From positions 1-43,075 of the forward strand of contig JAFIET010000024.1 in the NCBI GenBank assembly GCA_020832405.1: a DNA stretch of 43,075 nt. The letters run 5' to 3'. The position numbers and the translations under genes were made by a program. The notes under the pieces are model-generated. The model saw nothing but the letters and a program-made list of their open reading frames with translations, ran no database searches and was not told the DNA's origin. Origin of the DNA: Balneolales bacterium (lineage in GTDB: Bacteria; Bacteroidota; Rhodothermia; Balneolales; Cyclonatronaceae). Positions 35,569-42,596 of the stretch are shown here, piece by piece. How positions within the stretch are numbered: the stretch's first letter is position 1; each line of letters opens with the position of its first letter.

Positions 35569-35794
35569 GGTTTGGAGCCCGGATCAGTAAACTAAAGCTT
35601 ACATCACATATCGGTGAAATCCGGGATTTTGATTTGACCAGTATTCCATGCGCCCCCACAGCATCCAGGCAAAGTTCAATTCATTATCCGGGTTGTGAAT
35701 ACAGGTGCAGCTGCAAAAACCTCAGATTTGCTTCAGAATGTCGCCGCTAATGATTACTTTGAGAGATAACGACAAAAAATCAGCGTTTAATTAT
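35569..35794. other. Gap between repeat copy 1 and the first DUF433 gene
   Basis: There is no recognisable gene. An open frame continues upstream of the DUF433 start (to 35705), but the extra 30 residues do not belong to the family. The promoter of the DUF433 gene should be here. Confidence 0.45.
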
Positions 35795-36019
35795 ATGAAA
35801 AACCTCAGCAGCAGAATTACCTTAAATCCGGATCAGTGTGGAGGCAGGCTGTGTATTCGCGGGTTGCGTATAAGAGTTGTTGATATTTTGGATCTTCTGG
35901 CAGAGGGTTTGACACAAAATGAAGTGCTGGAAGAGTTTCCGGACCTGGAAATTGAAGACATTACCGCAGCACTAAAGTATGCAAGGGGTAAAATAGATCA
36001 CCCAATTGTTGCTGCATGA
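35795..36019 (+). CDS. DUF433 antitoxin-like protein (first copy)
   Basis: From this ATG the protein is 74 residues: MKNLSSRITLNPDQCGGRLC, then IRGLRIRVVDILDLLAEGLT and EVLEEFPDLEIEDITAALKYA. That is the complete DUF433 fold, a VapB-like winged/helix-turn-helix antitoxin with the usual Gly-x-x-(C)-I-R-G-x-R-I element. DUF433 genes normally overlap a DUF5615 (PIN-like) toxin gene. Here the stop overlaps an ATG (ATGA), but the toxin frame dies after 18 codons (see 36016-36072). The start was chosen because family members begin a few residues before the R-I-T strand; the longer frame from 35705 adds unrelated sequence. Confidence 0.85.
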   Translation: MKNLSSRITLNPDQCGGRLCIRGLRIRVVDILDLLAEGLTQNEVLEEFPDLEIEDITAALKYARGKIDHPIVAA

Positions 36020-36072
36020 AACTCCTGATTGATGCGCAGCGCAGGGATAGGTCACACTGCTTATCCCGCTGA
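36016..36072 (+). pseudogene. Truncated DUF5615-type (PIN-like) toxin start
   Basis: The ATG overlaps the DUF433 stop in the classic ATGA arrangement. The first residues, MKLLIDAQ, match the family's usual opening (MKLLIDAxLSP-type, with the first acidic active-site Asp). The frame then reads RRDRSHCLSR and stops. The rest of the ~110-residue toxin is missing up to repeat copy 2 at 36119. Confidence 0.6.
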
Positions 36073-36118
36073 AGGGAGGTTCCTGAAATAAGCATCAAAC
36101 CTGTTTTCGCATCATATA

Positions 36119-36163
36119 AAAAAAGCCGGATGAACCGCAAATGTGCGTACATCCGGCTTTTTT
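36119..36163. repeat. Dispersed hairpin repeat, copy 2
   Basis: Same 45-nt element as at 35524-35568, with two changes: the middle reads CGCAAATGTGC, and the right arm begins GTACATCC instead of GTTCATCC, giving one mismatch in the stem. Similarity with copy 1 continues outside the hairpin: CGCATCA upstream and TTTGGAGCC downstream are shared. Confidence 0.88.
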
Positions 36164-36326
36164 GTTTTGGAGCCTGTTGGGTGACTTCCGGTTGTGCCGG
36201 ACTTACAGGATAGTTTGGTCTGTTGCACTATTGGGCTGCATTGTATAGATTTATATGGCTTGGAAGAACTGAAAGACCGGAAAATTATAGCTCAGAACAA
36301 ACCGACCTCAATAAATACTATGTAAA

Positions 36327-36542
36327 ATGGATGCGCTAAACCAACTGATCGAAACTCGTAAGGACATTCTGGGCGGTACACCCGTTTTCAAAGGTACACG
36401 TGTGCCGGTCAGTACATTTATAGAATATCTGGAAACCGGTCATGGTATGAACGATTTCCTCGAAGATTTCCCCACAGTATCAAGGCAACAGGTAATTCAG
36501 GTACTTGAGAGATTTAAGGAACAGCTTCTTCAACCCCAATGA
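36327..36542 (+). CDS. DUF433 antitoxin-like protein (second copy)
   Basis: A 71-residue protein, MDALNQLIETRKDILGGTPV then FKGTRVPVSTFIEYLETGHG and DFLEDFPTVSRQQVIQVLERF. It is a complete DUF433 member of the other common subtype (GGxPVFxGTRVPV). It shares only the family motifs with the first copy, so the two are not a tandem duplication. The stop again overlaps an ATG (ATGA at 36539-36542), opening a 20-codon frame that ends at 36601 without recognisable toxin sequence. Repeat copy 3 follows at once. It is likely a solitary DNA-binding antitoxin whose partner is gone. Confidence 0.85.
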   Translation: MDALNQLIETRKDILGGTPVFKGTRVPVSTFIEYLETGHGMNDFLEDFPTVSRQQVIQVLERFKEQLLQPQ

Positions 36543-36610
36543 TCAGGATTGGGCGGATAACCCGAGCTCTCAATGAAGATTTAACGAATCCTCTCCATTA
36601 ATAAATAACC

Positions 36611-36655
36611 AAAAAAGCCGGATGAACCGCAAATGCGCGTTCATCCGGCTTTTTT
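36611..36655. repeat. Dispersed hairpin repeat, copy 3 (bidirectional terminator)
   Basis: Arms 36611-36627 and 36639-36655 are identical to copy 1, including the CGCAAATGCGC middle. Unlike copies 1 and 2, its flanks are not similar to the others. It lies between the second DUF433 gene and tex (reading towards it), and can terminate both. Confidence 0.9.
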
Positions 36656-36782
36656 ATTTTGTTTTGTTTTTTACCGATGGATGGCCTCACAGGCCTTAGC
36701 CGGATGCTTCAGCTGCTCAGGCTTCGTAAGGCTGTGGTGCGGTGATGTAATCTGATGCCGTCAAGCCCGATCAGCACCCCGG

Positions 36783-38993
36783 CTACACCCGCTTCAGGCC
36801 GATGCGCTGCCGCTTGATGTCAACCGTGGTGACCTCCACCTCGATAATATCCCCAACGGCTACTTCTTCGAGCACGTTTTCGACGCGCTTGCCGTCGGTA
36901 CGCATTTGTGAGACGTGCAGCAGCCCGTCAACCTTTACGCCGATATCCACAAAGGCGCCGAAATCGACCACATTGCGAACGGTGCCCTGCAGGCGGGTGC
37001 CTTCGTGAAGGTCCTCGATTTTGAGCACATCCTGCCGGAGCAGCGGCTTGGGAAGGTCTTCCCGCGGGTCGCGGCCCGGCTTGAGCAGGTTTTCGATGAT
37101 GAGTGCCAGGGTCGGCTCCCCGACTTCAAGCTCACGGGCCAGCTCGCTTACCTTCAGGTTGCGGAGTTTGATCGGGAGCAGGTCTTTTTCATCAGGCAGC
37201 CGGGTGAGGTCGATGCCGAGCTTGTCGCACAGCTTTTTGGTGGCCTCGTAGCTTTCCGGGTGGATGGCGGTGTTGTCCAGCGGATTCGGCGATTCCGGAA
37301 TACGGAGGAAACCTGCGGCCTGCTGAAAACGGAACGGCCCCACGCCGGGCACATCCTGAAGCTCGTCGCGGCTGGCAAATTTGCCGATTTTGCCGCGGTG
37401 CGCCACTACTTTGCGCGCAATGGTTTTGCTCATGCCGGAAACATAGGTGAGCAGAGCCGCGCTCGCGGTGTTCAGGTTCACGCCCACATGGTTCACGCAG
37501 CTCTCAACCACATCGCCCAGGCCGCGGCTGAGCTTCACCTGATTCACATCATGCTGATACAGGCCCACCCCGATGGATTTCGGGTCGATTTTTACCAGCT
37601 CCGCCAGCGGATCCTGCACGCGCCGGGCAATGGAGATGTTGCCGCGCTGTGCCGCATCGAGCTCGGGGAATTCCTCACGGGCTTCGTCGCTTGCAGAGTA
37701 CACCGAGGCGCCGGCTTCGTTGGTAACGAGGTAGGCGATTTCCAGCTTCGGATCGGCGGCGCGCATATCGCTGATCAGCTCGGCAACGACCTGCTCGGTT
37801 TCCCGGCTGCCCGTGCCGTTGCCGATGGCGATCAGATCTACCTTGTATTTTTGGATGAGGCGGGCCAGCACAACTTTCGCTTCCGCAATCTTCGAAAAAG
37901 GCGGCGTCGGGAAAACCGTTGTGCCCTCCTGATACGCCCCGGTTTGGTCAACCACCGCTACCTTGCAGCCGGTGCGGTAGGCCGGGTCGATGCCCATCAC
38001 AATTTTGGTGGAAAAGGGCGGCTGAAGCAGCAGGTTCCGGACATTTTCGGTGAACATGCTGATCGCGTGCTCGCCGGCAGCTTCAGACAGCTCATTGCGG
38101 ATTTCGCGGCTCAGGGAAGGGTTCAGCAGCCGTTTCCAGGCATCTTCGATGGCATCCTCCAGCTCCTCCACAAAGATGGCGTTGTCGTTGGTGATGAGGA
38201 TGTTGTCGATTTCCTCGAGCGTGCGCTCTTCCCAAACATCAAATTTGGCACTCAGAATGCCTTCGCGCTCGCCGCGGTCGATGGCCAGCACCTGATAGGG
38301 CTTCACGTACTTCACCTTGCTCTGAAAGTCGTAGTAGGTTTCGTAGGTGCCCTTTTCATCGGTGGCATCATCCACCTTTTTACACACGAGGGTGGCGAAA
38401 TTGCGCAGCTGATCGCGCAGCATTTCCCGAACTTCGGCATGCTGACTCACGCGCTCGGCCACAATATCGCGGGCGCCGGCGAGGGCCGCTTCTAAATCGG
38501 GCACGTCCTTTTCGGGATCAACATAGTGGGATGCGATTTCTTCCACCTCCCCTGTTTCGGTTTCCTGCAGCCAGATGAGGTCGGCAAGCGGCTCGAGTCC
38601 GCGTTCGATGGCCACCGAGGCGCGGGTTTTGCGCTTGGGCTTGTAGGGCAGGTAAAGGTCTTCGAGGGTGGTAAGCTCCGTAGCGGCGCGGATGGCCTGC
38701 TCGAGTTCGGGGGTGAGCTTTTCCTGCTTGCGGATGCTCTCGATAATGGTTTCACGGCGCTGTTCGAGCAGCCGGCGGAATTCCAGCTCGTCGCGCAGGT
38801 TGCGCAGCTGAACTTCATCGAGTCCGCCGGTTACTTCCTGCCGGTAGCGCGCAATAAACGGGATGGTGGCACCTTCGTCAAAAAGCTCAGCGGCTTTGCT
38901 GACCTGTTTGACCGAGAAGCCAAGCTTTCCGGCTACCGTGCTCAGGATTTGGACGTCGGTTAAAGCGCCGGTTTCAGATACGGTTTCACTCAT
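36783..38993 (-). CDS. tex: Tex-family RNA-binding transcription accessory protein
   Basis: About 736 residues from the ATG at 38993 (MSETVSETGALTDVQ); a TTG start at 39014 would add 7 residues. Domains in order: Tex N-terminal helical region (FSVKQVSKAAELFDEGATIP, PFIARYRQEVTGGLDEVQLR), YqgF-like RNase H fold beginning KIVMGIDPAYRTGCKVAVVD (~320-455), tandem HhH (GVNLNTASAALLTYVSGM, DVPGVGPFRFQQAAGFLRI), and an S1 domain (GTVRNVVDFGAFVDIGVKVD, LLHVSQM) close to the end. Tex binds nucleic acid and affects transcription and toxin gene expression in several bacteria. The YqgF catalytic acids are often absent in this family. Single gene; copy 3 of the hairpin repeat lies downstream. Confidence 0.95.
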   Translation of the reverse strand: MSETVSETGALTDVQILSTVAGKLGFSVKQVSKAAELFDEGATIPFIARYRQEVTGGLDEVQLRNLRDELEFRRLLEQRRETIIESIRKQEKLTPELEQAIRAATELTTLEDLYLPYKPKRKTRASVAIERGLEPLADLIWLQETETGEVEEIASHYVDPEKDVPDLEAALAGARDIVAERVSQHAEVREMLRDQLRNFATLVCKKVDDATDEKGTYETYYDFQSKVKYVKPYQVLAIDRGEREGILSAKFDVWEERTLEEIDNILITNDNAIFVEELEDAIEDAWKRLLNPSLSREIRNELSEAAGEHAISMFTENVRNLLLQPPFSTKIVMGIDPAYRTGCKVAVVDQTGAYQEGTTVFPTPPFSKIAEAKVVLARLIQKYKVDLIAIGNGTGSRETEQVVAELISDMRAADPKLEIAYLVTNEAGASVYSASDEAREEFPELDAAQRGNISIARRVQDPLAELVKIDPKSIGVGLYQHDVNQVKLSRGLGDVVESCVNHVGVNLNTASAALLTYVSGMSKTIARKVVAHRGKIGKFASRDELQDVPGVGPFRFQQAAGFLRIPESPNPLDNTAIHPESYEATKKLCDKLGIDLTRLPDEKDLLPIKLRNLKVSELARELEVGEPTLALIIENLLKPGRDPREDLPKPLLRQDVLKIEDLHEGTRLQGTVRNVVDFGAFVDIGVKVDGLLHVSQMRTDGKRVENVLEEVAVGDIIEVEVTTVDIKRQRIGLKRV

Positions 38994-39180
38994 GGGAGGG
39001 TCTGATCTTTTCAATTAAAAAATAAATTCATCAAGCGGACGGCAAATATACCACAATCGCGGCTGAAGCCTAAACCGCTGCTGTAAAATCGGTCAGCTCT
39101 CGTTCAAATACGCTGTGCATCGCTGCAAAAAAGGTTTATTATGAGACGGTGAGATACAATTTCAACCTAACAAAACCATC

Positions 39181-40149
39181 ATGGCCGACATCCGTTACGA
39201 TATAATTGGTGATATTCACGGGCACGTGCTCGAGCTGCGGCAGCTGCTCCAAACCCTCGGCTACCGCGAAGCCGGTGAGGGCTACATCCATCCTGAAAAA
39301 AAACGCAAACCCCTCTTCGTGGGCGACTACATCGACCGGGGCAGCGAAAGCGTAGAAGTGCTCGACCTGGTGATGGGCATGGAGCAGGCCGGTGAGGCTG
39401 TAGCGCTGATGGGCAACCACGAATTTAACGCCCTCTGCTATCATACCCCGGGTGAAGCGGGGGAGCCGCTGCGGCCGCACACGGCCAAAAACACCAAACA
39501 GCACGAAGCAACCCTCGCGGGGCTGGCGCGGCACAATACCTCCTTTTCGAAATACCGCGACTGGCTGCTCTCGCTCCCGCTGTTTTTGGAGGAAGACGGC
39601 TTCCGAGCCGTGCATGCCTGCTGGGATGAAACCCGAATTGCGTTTCTGCGCGACCGGATGCCGGCAGCGCGCCTGAGCGACAGCCTGCTCACCGAAGCCG
39701 CAGCGCGCGGCTCTGAACTCTACGACGCGGTGGAAGTTGTGCTGAAAGGCCGCGAAATCGACCTGCCCGAAGGCCTGTTTTTTTACGACAAAGACGGGCA
39801 CATCCGCTACAACATGCGCATCCGCTGGTGGGAGAATCCGGAGGGCGCCACCTACAACGATCTGCGCGTGAAGCCCGACTGCGACTGCGGAGATGCCCCC
39901 GTAGCGCTCGATTTACTGCCCGACCGGTGGCACTACGGTTCCGCGGAAAAGCCCGTGTTTTTCGGGCACTACTGGCTGCAGGGCGATCCGGCGCTGTTCC
40001 GCGATAACGTGTGCTGCCTCGATTACAGCATCGGCAAAGGCGAAACGCTGGCCGCCTACACCTGGGATGGCAAGCCCAGGCTAAACTCCGAAAACTTCAC
40101 GGCAATACGGCACAGGATGCACGGTTGGGGGGCTATACGCAGCGTTTAA
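39181..40149 (+). CDS. Calcineurin-like metallophosphatase (PrpE/diadenosine-tetraphosphatase type)
   Basis: A 322-residue cytoplasmic protein with the full metallophosphoesterase motif set: GDIHGH (10-15), GDYIDRGSES (48-57), GNHEF (78-82), then HACWDE and FGHYWLQGDP for the later His ligands. The wording of motifs I-III is closest to the Ser/Thr phosphatase-like and symmetrical Ap4A-hydrolase group, so phosphoprotein or dinucleotide substrates are both possible. An acidic insert DCDCGD (~237-242) with two Cys is unusual. Single gene, divergent from tex (187-base gap) and convergent with the lipoprotein gene. Confidence 0.85.
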   Translation: MADIRYDIIGDIHGHVLELRQLLQTLGYREAGEGYIHPEKKRKPLFVGDYIDRGSESVEVLDLVMGMEQAGEAVALMGNHEFNALCYHTPGEAGEPLRPHTAKNTKQHEATLAGLARHNTSFSKYRDWLLSLPLFLEEDGFRAVHACWDETRIAFLRDRMPAARLSDSLLTEAAARGSELYDAVEVVLKGREIDLPEGLFFYDKDGHIRYNMRIRWWENPEGATYNDLRVKPDCDCGDAPVALDLLPDRWHYGSAEKPVFFGHYWLQGDPALFRDNVCCLDYSIGKGETLAAYTWDGKPRLNSENFTAIRHRMHGWGAIRSV

Positions 40150-40270
40150 GGTGCAAATCCCAAATTATTGGCTTTGTCTGACAATTTATGCAGGTACAGA
40201 AAGAATGTTGTGCCTTGCAAGAATGCAGAATAGCCTGCAAAGCGAATCATTATGCCCGTTAGAAAAAAGT

Positions 40271-40954
40271 TTAATGACGAACGATCTGCCAGAAACCATC
40301 GGGAACCACATATCTGAAATTTCCGGACTCGTATATATTTTTGGCGAGCGTATAGGGCGTGCCGTGCCTAAAGGCATTGTCCCTAAATAAGTACAGATCA
40401 ATTTGGGAATTTTTTGACAGAAATTCGAGGCTAAACTGAGCTGAGAGTTCAGATACCGAAAAGTCCTCTGCTGAAGGCTTTACAGAGATTAAATTGTTCG
40501 GATAATACCAGGCCTCTTTTTCGGGATCCCTTGAGTAAGCAGGCAGCGCGTAACGAATAAACGGGTTATTAGCGAAACTGTCTTCCCGAAGATTATCTGA
40601 AAAACTGTAGAACTGAGCGTTATCCGCACCGGGAGGCAGTAAAAGTATAACAGGTGACTGGCTACTCAGCTGCGAGTCAGGAATCCTGGAATAATGCTGA
40701 TGTGTGAATGCTGAGATAAGCTGAAGCCCCATATCGTTTATGTAATCATGAAAAGCATCCGCGTCGGTATCCGGTTTTAGGCCAACAGAGATTACATTGA
40801 GGCTTCGGAAGGTTTTAATCTCCTTACCATCCACAAAAAATGATTCTTCTGAAAACTCATATACCGGTTCCTCAGTGCTGCCGGTTATACCTGAGCACGA
40901 ACTGAAAATTATTGCTGTGACAAGAAATGAAGAGATGAAAACCAGTTTATTCAT
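40271..40954 (-). CDS. Lipoprotein resembling a free-standing subtilisin (S8) propeptide
   Basis: 227 residues. MNKLVFISSFLVTAIIFSSC gives a lipobox with Cys20. The middle and C-terminal part (~130-227) reads FIRYALPAYSRDPEKEAWYY, NNLISVKPSAEDFSVSELSA, then IDLYLFRD ... LAKNIYESGNFRYVVPDGFW. This follows the order seen in propeptides of secreted S8 proteases of Bacteroidota: an F(I/V)RYALP strand, (E)x-I-x-VKxKP, a helix, a Y-L-(F/L)-R strand, and A-x-x-(L/I)-x-E-S-G-x-(V/F)-x-Y-x-x-P. No catalytic Asp/His/Ser domain follows. It has the best Shine-Dalgarno in the window (GGAGGT). It could be a protease inhibitor, a chaperone for a protease elsewhere, or a leftover of a truncated gene. Family assignment is by eye only. 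Confidence 0.6.
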   Translation of the reverse strand: MNKLVFISSFLVTAIIFSSCSGITGSTEEPVYEFSEESFFVDGKEIKTFRSLNVISVGLKPDTDADAFHDYINDMGLQLISAFTHQHYSRIPDSQLSSQSPVILLLPPGADNAQFYSFSDNLREDSFANNPFIRYALPAYSRDPEKEAWYYPNNLISVKPSAEDFSVSELSAQFSLEFLSKNSQIDLYLFRDNAFRHGTPYTLAKNIYESGNFRYVVPDGFWQIVRH

Positions 40955-40960
40955 TGCAGT

Positions 40961-40966
40961 ACCTCC
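40961..40966 (-). promoter_or_regulatory. Strong ribosome binding site of the propeptide-like lipoprotein
   Basis: On the minus strand GGAGGT stands 6 bases before the ATG at 40954. Most genes in this window lack such a site, so this gene is set up for efficient start or came from elsewhere. Confidence 0.65.
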
Positions 40967-41248
40967 GGGATACGGTTCGTTTATGTGATGGACCGGCGTT
41001 TATGTAACGGAGCGACCAAAAAAGAACATAAGCAGCACATCCTTGCGCATCAAGAAGAAACGCCCCTCAATGGGGAAACCGCTAAGAAAATTGATTTTAG
41101 AGTCATTTCGAGGTCTTTTTTGCAATCTTGAGGAGCATTTTTGGGGTAGTATCGAAACGGCTCTTCAAAAAAAAGGCCCGCCCATCTTCCCCGCGCAGCG
41201 CTTGCAGCGGAACCCTGAGGTTAGTCTTTAACCCCGTCGGATACCGGA
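40967..41248. other. Intergenic stretch without a recognised gene
   Basis: Only short frames with no family pattern are present (for example 62 codons, plus strand, 41043-41231). An A8 run at 41167-41174 and G+C-rich sequence next to it may be part of a terminator for the small membrane protein gene on the minus strand. Confidence 0.4.
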
Positions 41249-41464
41249 TCAGGCTGTTCCTGCCGCCTGCTGTTCATTCGCCTTTCTGGCCTTAATGAGC
41301 TGATAAGAGGCATACACAGCGCTAAACAGCAGATAGGTGATAAATGATCTTGCAGGAAGGGCGAACTCGGTACCCTGGTAAAGGCTGAAAGGATACTCAA
41401 TCAAAAATACGATCAGGCAGATACCGCCGAACATCCAAACGAGATGATCCAGGAATTTTTTCAT
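41249..41464 (-). CDS. Small two-helix membrane protein of unknown function
   Basis: 71 residues from the chosen start: MKKFLDHLVWMFGGICLIVF, then a second hydrophobic stretch ARSFITYLLFSAVYASYQLI and a charged tail KARKANEQQAAGTA. It has two likely transmembrane helices with a short loop. The open frame extends 41 codons further upstream, but that part lacks membrane or family features. No family was recognised. It stands alone on the minus strand downstream of the MazF-type pair. Confidence 0.55.
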   Translation of the reverse strand: MKKFLDHLVWMFGGICLIVFLIEYPFSLYQGTEFALPARSFITYLLFSAVYASYQLIKARKANEQQAAGTA

Positions 41465-41781
41465 GGTAGTGAAATCAGGAAATGTAGGTTTATGAATTTT
41501 GTTGATTGAAGTGCTATCTGTTATTGAGGATGCAGGATAACGGCCTGATATATCTGCTGCGGAGCGATAAGACATGAATTGAAGCATCCGTCAGCAGGAA
41601 AGGTTTGTTATATGGCCGAGCAACCATGACTTTTTTATTGATAGCGTCAATGCTAATATCATACTTGCGGTGGGTTACGTGCTGCGTAACTATCCACTGA
41701 TGCCAAATAAAACGCGAAGCAGATACTCAGAAAACTACACTGCTCCCGTAATTAGCAGGTATAGAAAGTTGTGTGGCGTAA
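41465..41781. other. Intergenic stretch with a REP-like hairpin
   Basis: No gene was seen. A hairpin at 41670-41697 combines GTGG/CCAC and GTTACG/CGTAAC stems around a TGCTG loop with a 3-base bulge. Such GGTTACG palindromes occur as repetitive extragenic elements in many bacteria; no second copy was found in the window. Confidence 0.4.
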
Positions 41782-42129
41782 TTATTCACTTTCGATAGAC
41801 AGTACTTTCGCAAGCCCAATTCTTATTTCGTTCATAATTGTCTCTGAAACAGTCCCTATTTGCTTTAAAATTCTCTCTTGTGAAACTGACCTGACTTGAA
41901 AGCTGTCTGCCGCAGAAACCTTTGTTAATCCATTCTCTTTGTCTGGCTTAAGTTTTGTCATCCATATCGCAGTTTCGTATCTGTCTTTCCAGTCTGTAAT
42001 TGGCACAATTATTTTCAGGGGTAATTTCCCCAGTGCGTTGTTGTTCACTATTATCGCAGGTCTTGTCTTTTTAATCTCGGCACCTACGGTTGGGTCAACA
42101 TTAATTAACCAGATTTCACCTTGTTTCAT
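41782..42129 (-). CDS. MazF/PemK-type mRNA interferase toxin
   Basis: 115 residues from the ATG at 42129 (MKQGEIWLINVDPTVGAEIK, KTRPAIIVNNNALGKLPLK, IIVPITDW). These are the signature strands of the MazF/CcdB fold, with the Gly-Glu-(I/V)-W start, the K-x-R-P-A-x-(I/V)-(V/I) core and the T/S of PIT used in RNA cleavage. It closes with VSQERILKQIGTVSETIMNE, also typical. It cleaves mRNA when unneutralised. The gene overlaps the end of the antitoxin gene by 14 bases. The start 4 codons earlier (42141) is less likely. It appears intact. Confidence 0.92.
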   Translation of the reverse strand: MKQGEIWLINVDPTVGAEIKKTRPAIIVNNNALGKLPLKIIVPITDWKDRYETAIWMTKLKPDKENGLTKVSAADSFQVRSVSQERILKQIGTVSETIMNEIRIGLAKVLSIESE

Positions 42130-42328
42130 AGAAGTGGTCAAAATCGAGATTCGTAAATGCAGTTAATTCTTTGTCCCTAAGATAGTCTTCGTACAATTCT
42201 TCAGCCGCCTTTTTCATTTCGTCGTCGTCTTCTTCTTTACGGATTAAATTCATTGAACGCTCAATTACATAAATCCGCTTTCTTACAGGTAGTTTCTGTA
42301 TTTCTTTAATAAGTTCTTTGGTATCCAT
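42116..42328 (-). CDS. Antitoxin of the MazF-type module
   Basis: 70 residues, MDTKELIKEIQKLPVRKRIY, VIERSMNLIRKEEDDDEMKK, then AAEELYEDYLRDKELTAFTN and LDFDHFYETR. It has an N-terminal helical segment followed by a highly charged C-terminus with an aromatic-acidic tail that probably wraps the toxin. The sequence is not of the AbrB-type MazE; it fits the short uncharacterised antitoxins found upstream of MazF in Bacteroidota. Position (directly upstream, 14-base overlap) is the main evidence for its job. It probably autoregulates the pair from the gap at 42329 onward. Confidence 0.82.
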   Translation of the reverse strand: MDTKELIKEIQKLPVRKRIYVIERSMNLIRKEEDDDEMKKAAEELYEDYLRDKELTAFTNLDFDHFYETR

Positions 42329-42577
42329 AGTGTCAATTATTTAGCGTCGAAAAGCATAGGTTTAGGGTTAAAATAGTTGCTTTTTATAGCATATAAACGG
42401 ATGAAGGAGCTATAAATATGCTGTAAAACTTGTTTGCATGCGTATTAAAGATGTACTTCACATTCCATTGTCGATTTAGGAGCGAATAAGTTTTCATTTT
42501 TATAGGGGTCTGGCATTTCTGCTGCATGGCGAGCATGACCGAATATATGCAACAAACGCTTACACCTCAGCAGGAAT

Positions 42578-42591
42578 CCGCCAGCAGGCGG
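42578..42591. repeat. REP-like palindrome at the end of the toxin remnant
   Basis: CCGCC (42578-42582), loop AGCA, GGCGG (42587-42591). It sits exactly where recognisable RelE-like coding sequence ends on the minus strand, so it may mark an insertion or recombination point. Confidence 0.35.
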
Positions 42592-42596
42592 TCTGT

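Noticed and set aside
35535-35750. 71-codon plus-strand frame starting inside hairpin repeat copy 1
   Set aside because: Starts in a terminator stem and has no family pattern; overlaps the upstream region of the DUF433 gene.
35524-36655. Reading the three hairpins as integron attC sites
   Set aside because: The arms lack the GTTRRRY/RYYYAAC core and there is no integrase in the window; the ends are A/T runs as in terminators.
35524-36655. Reading the three hairpins as a CRISPR array
   Set aside because: Spacing is ~550 and ~450 bases with genes between, not 30-40-base spacers, and no cas gene is present.
36683-36695. Short palindrome GGCCT-CAC-AGGCC downstream of tex
   Set aside because: Only 5-bp arms, no T run on the minus strand next to it; repeat copy 3 is the better terminator.
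36915-38495. 526-codon open frame on the plus strand inside tex
   Set aside because: Long only because the opposite strand has high G+C and biased codons; tex on the minus strand has complete family domains across it.
41043-41231. 62-codon plus-strand frame (MRIKKKRPSMGKPLRK...)
   Set aside because: No homology pattern, runs over an A8 tract and has no ribosome site; considered non-coding.
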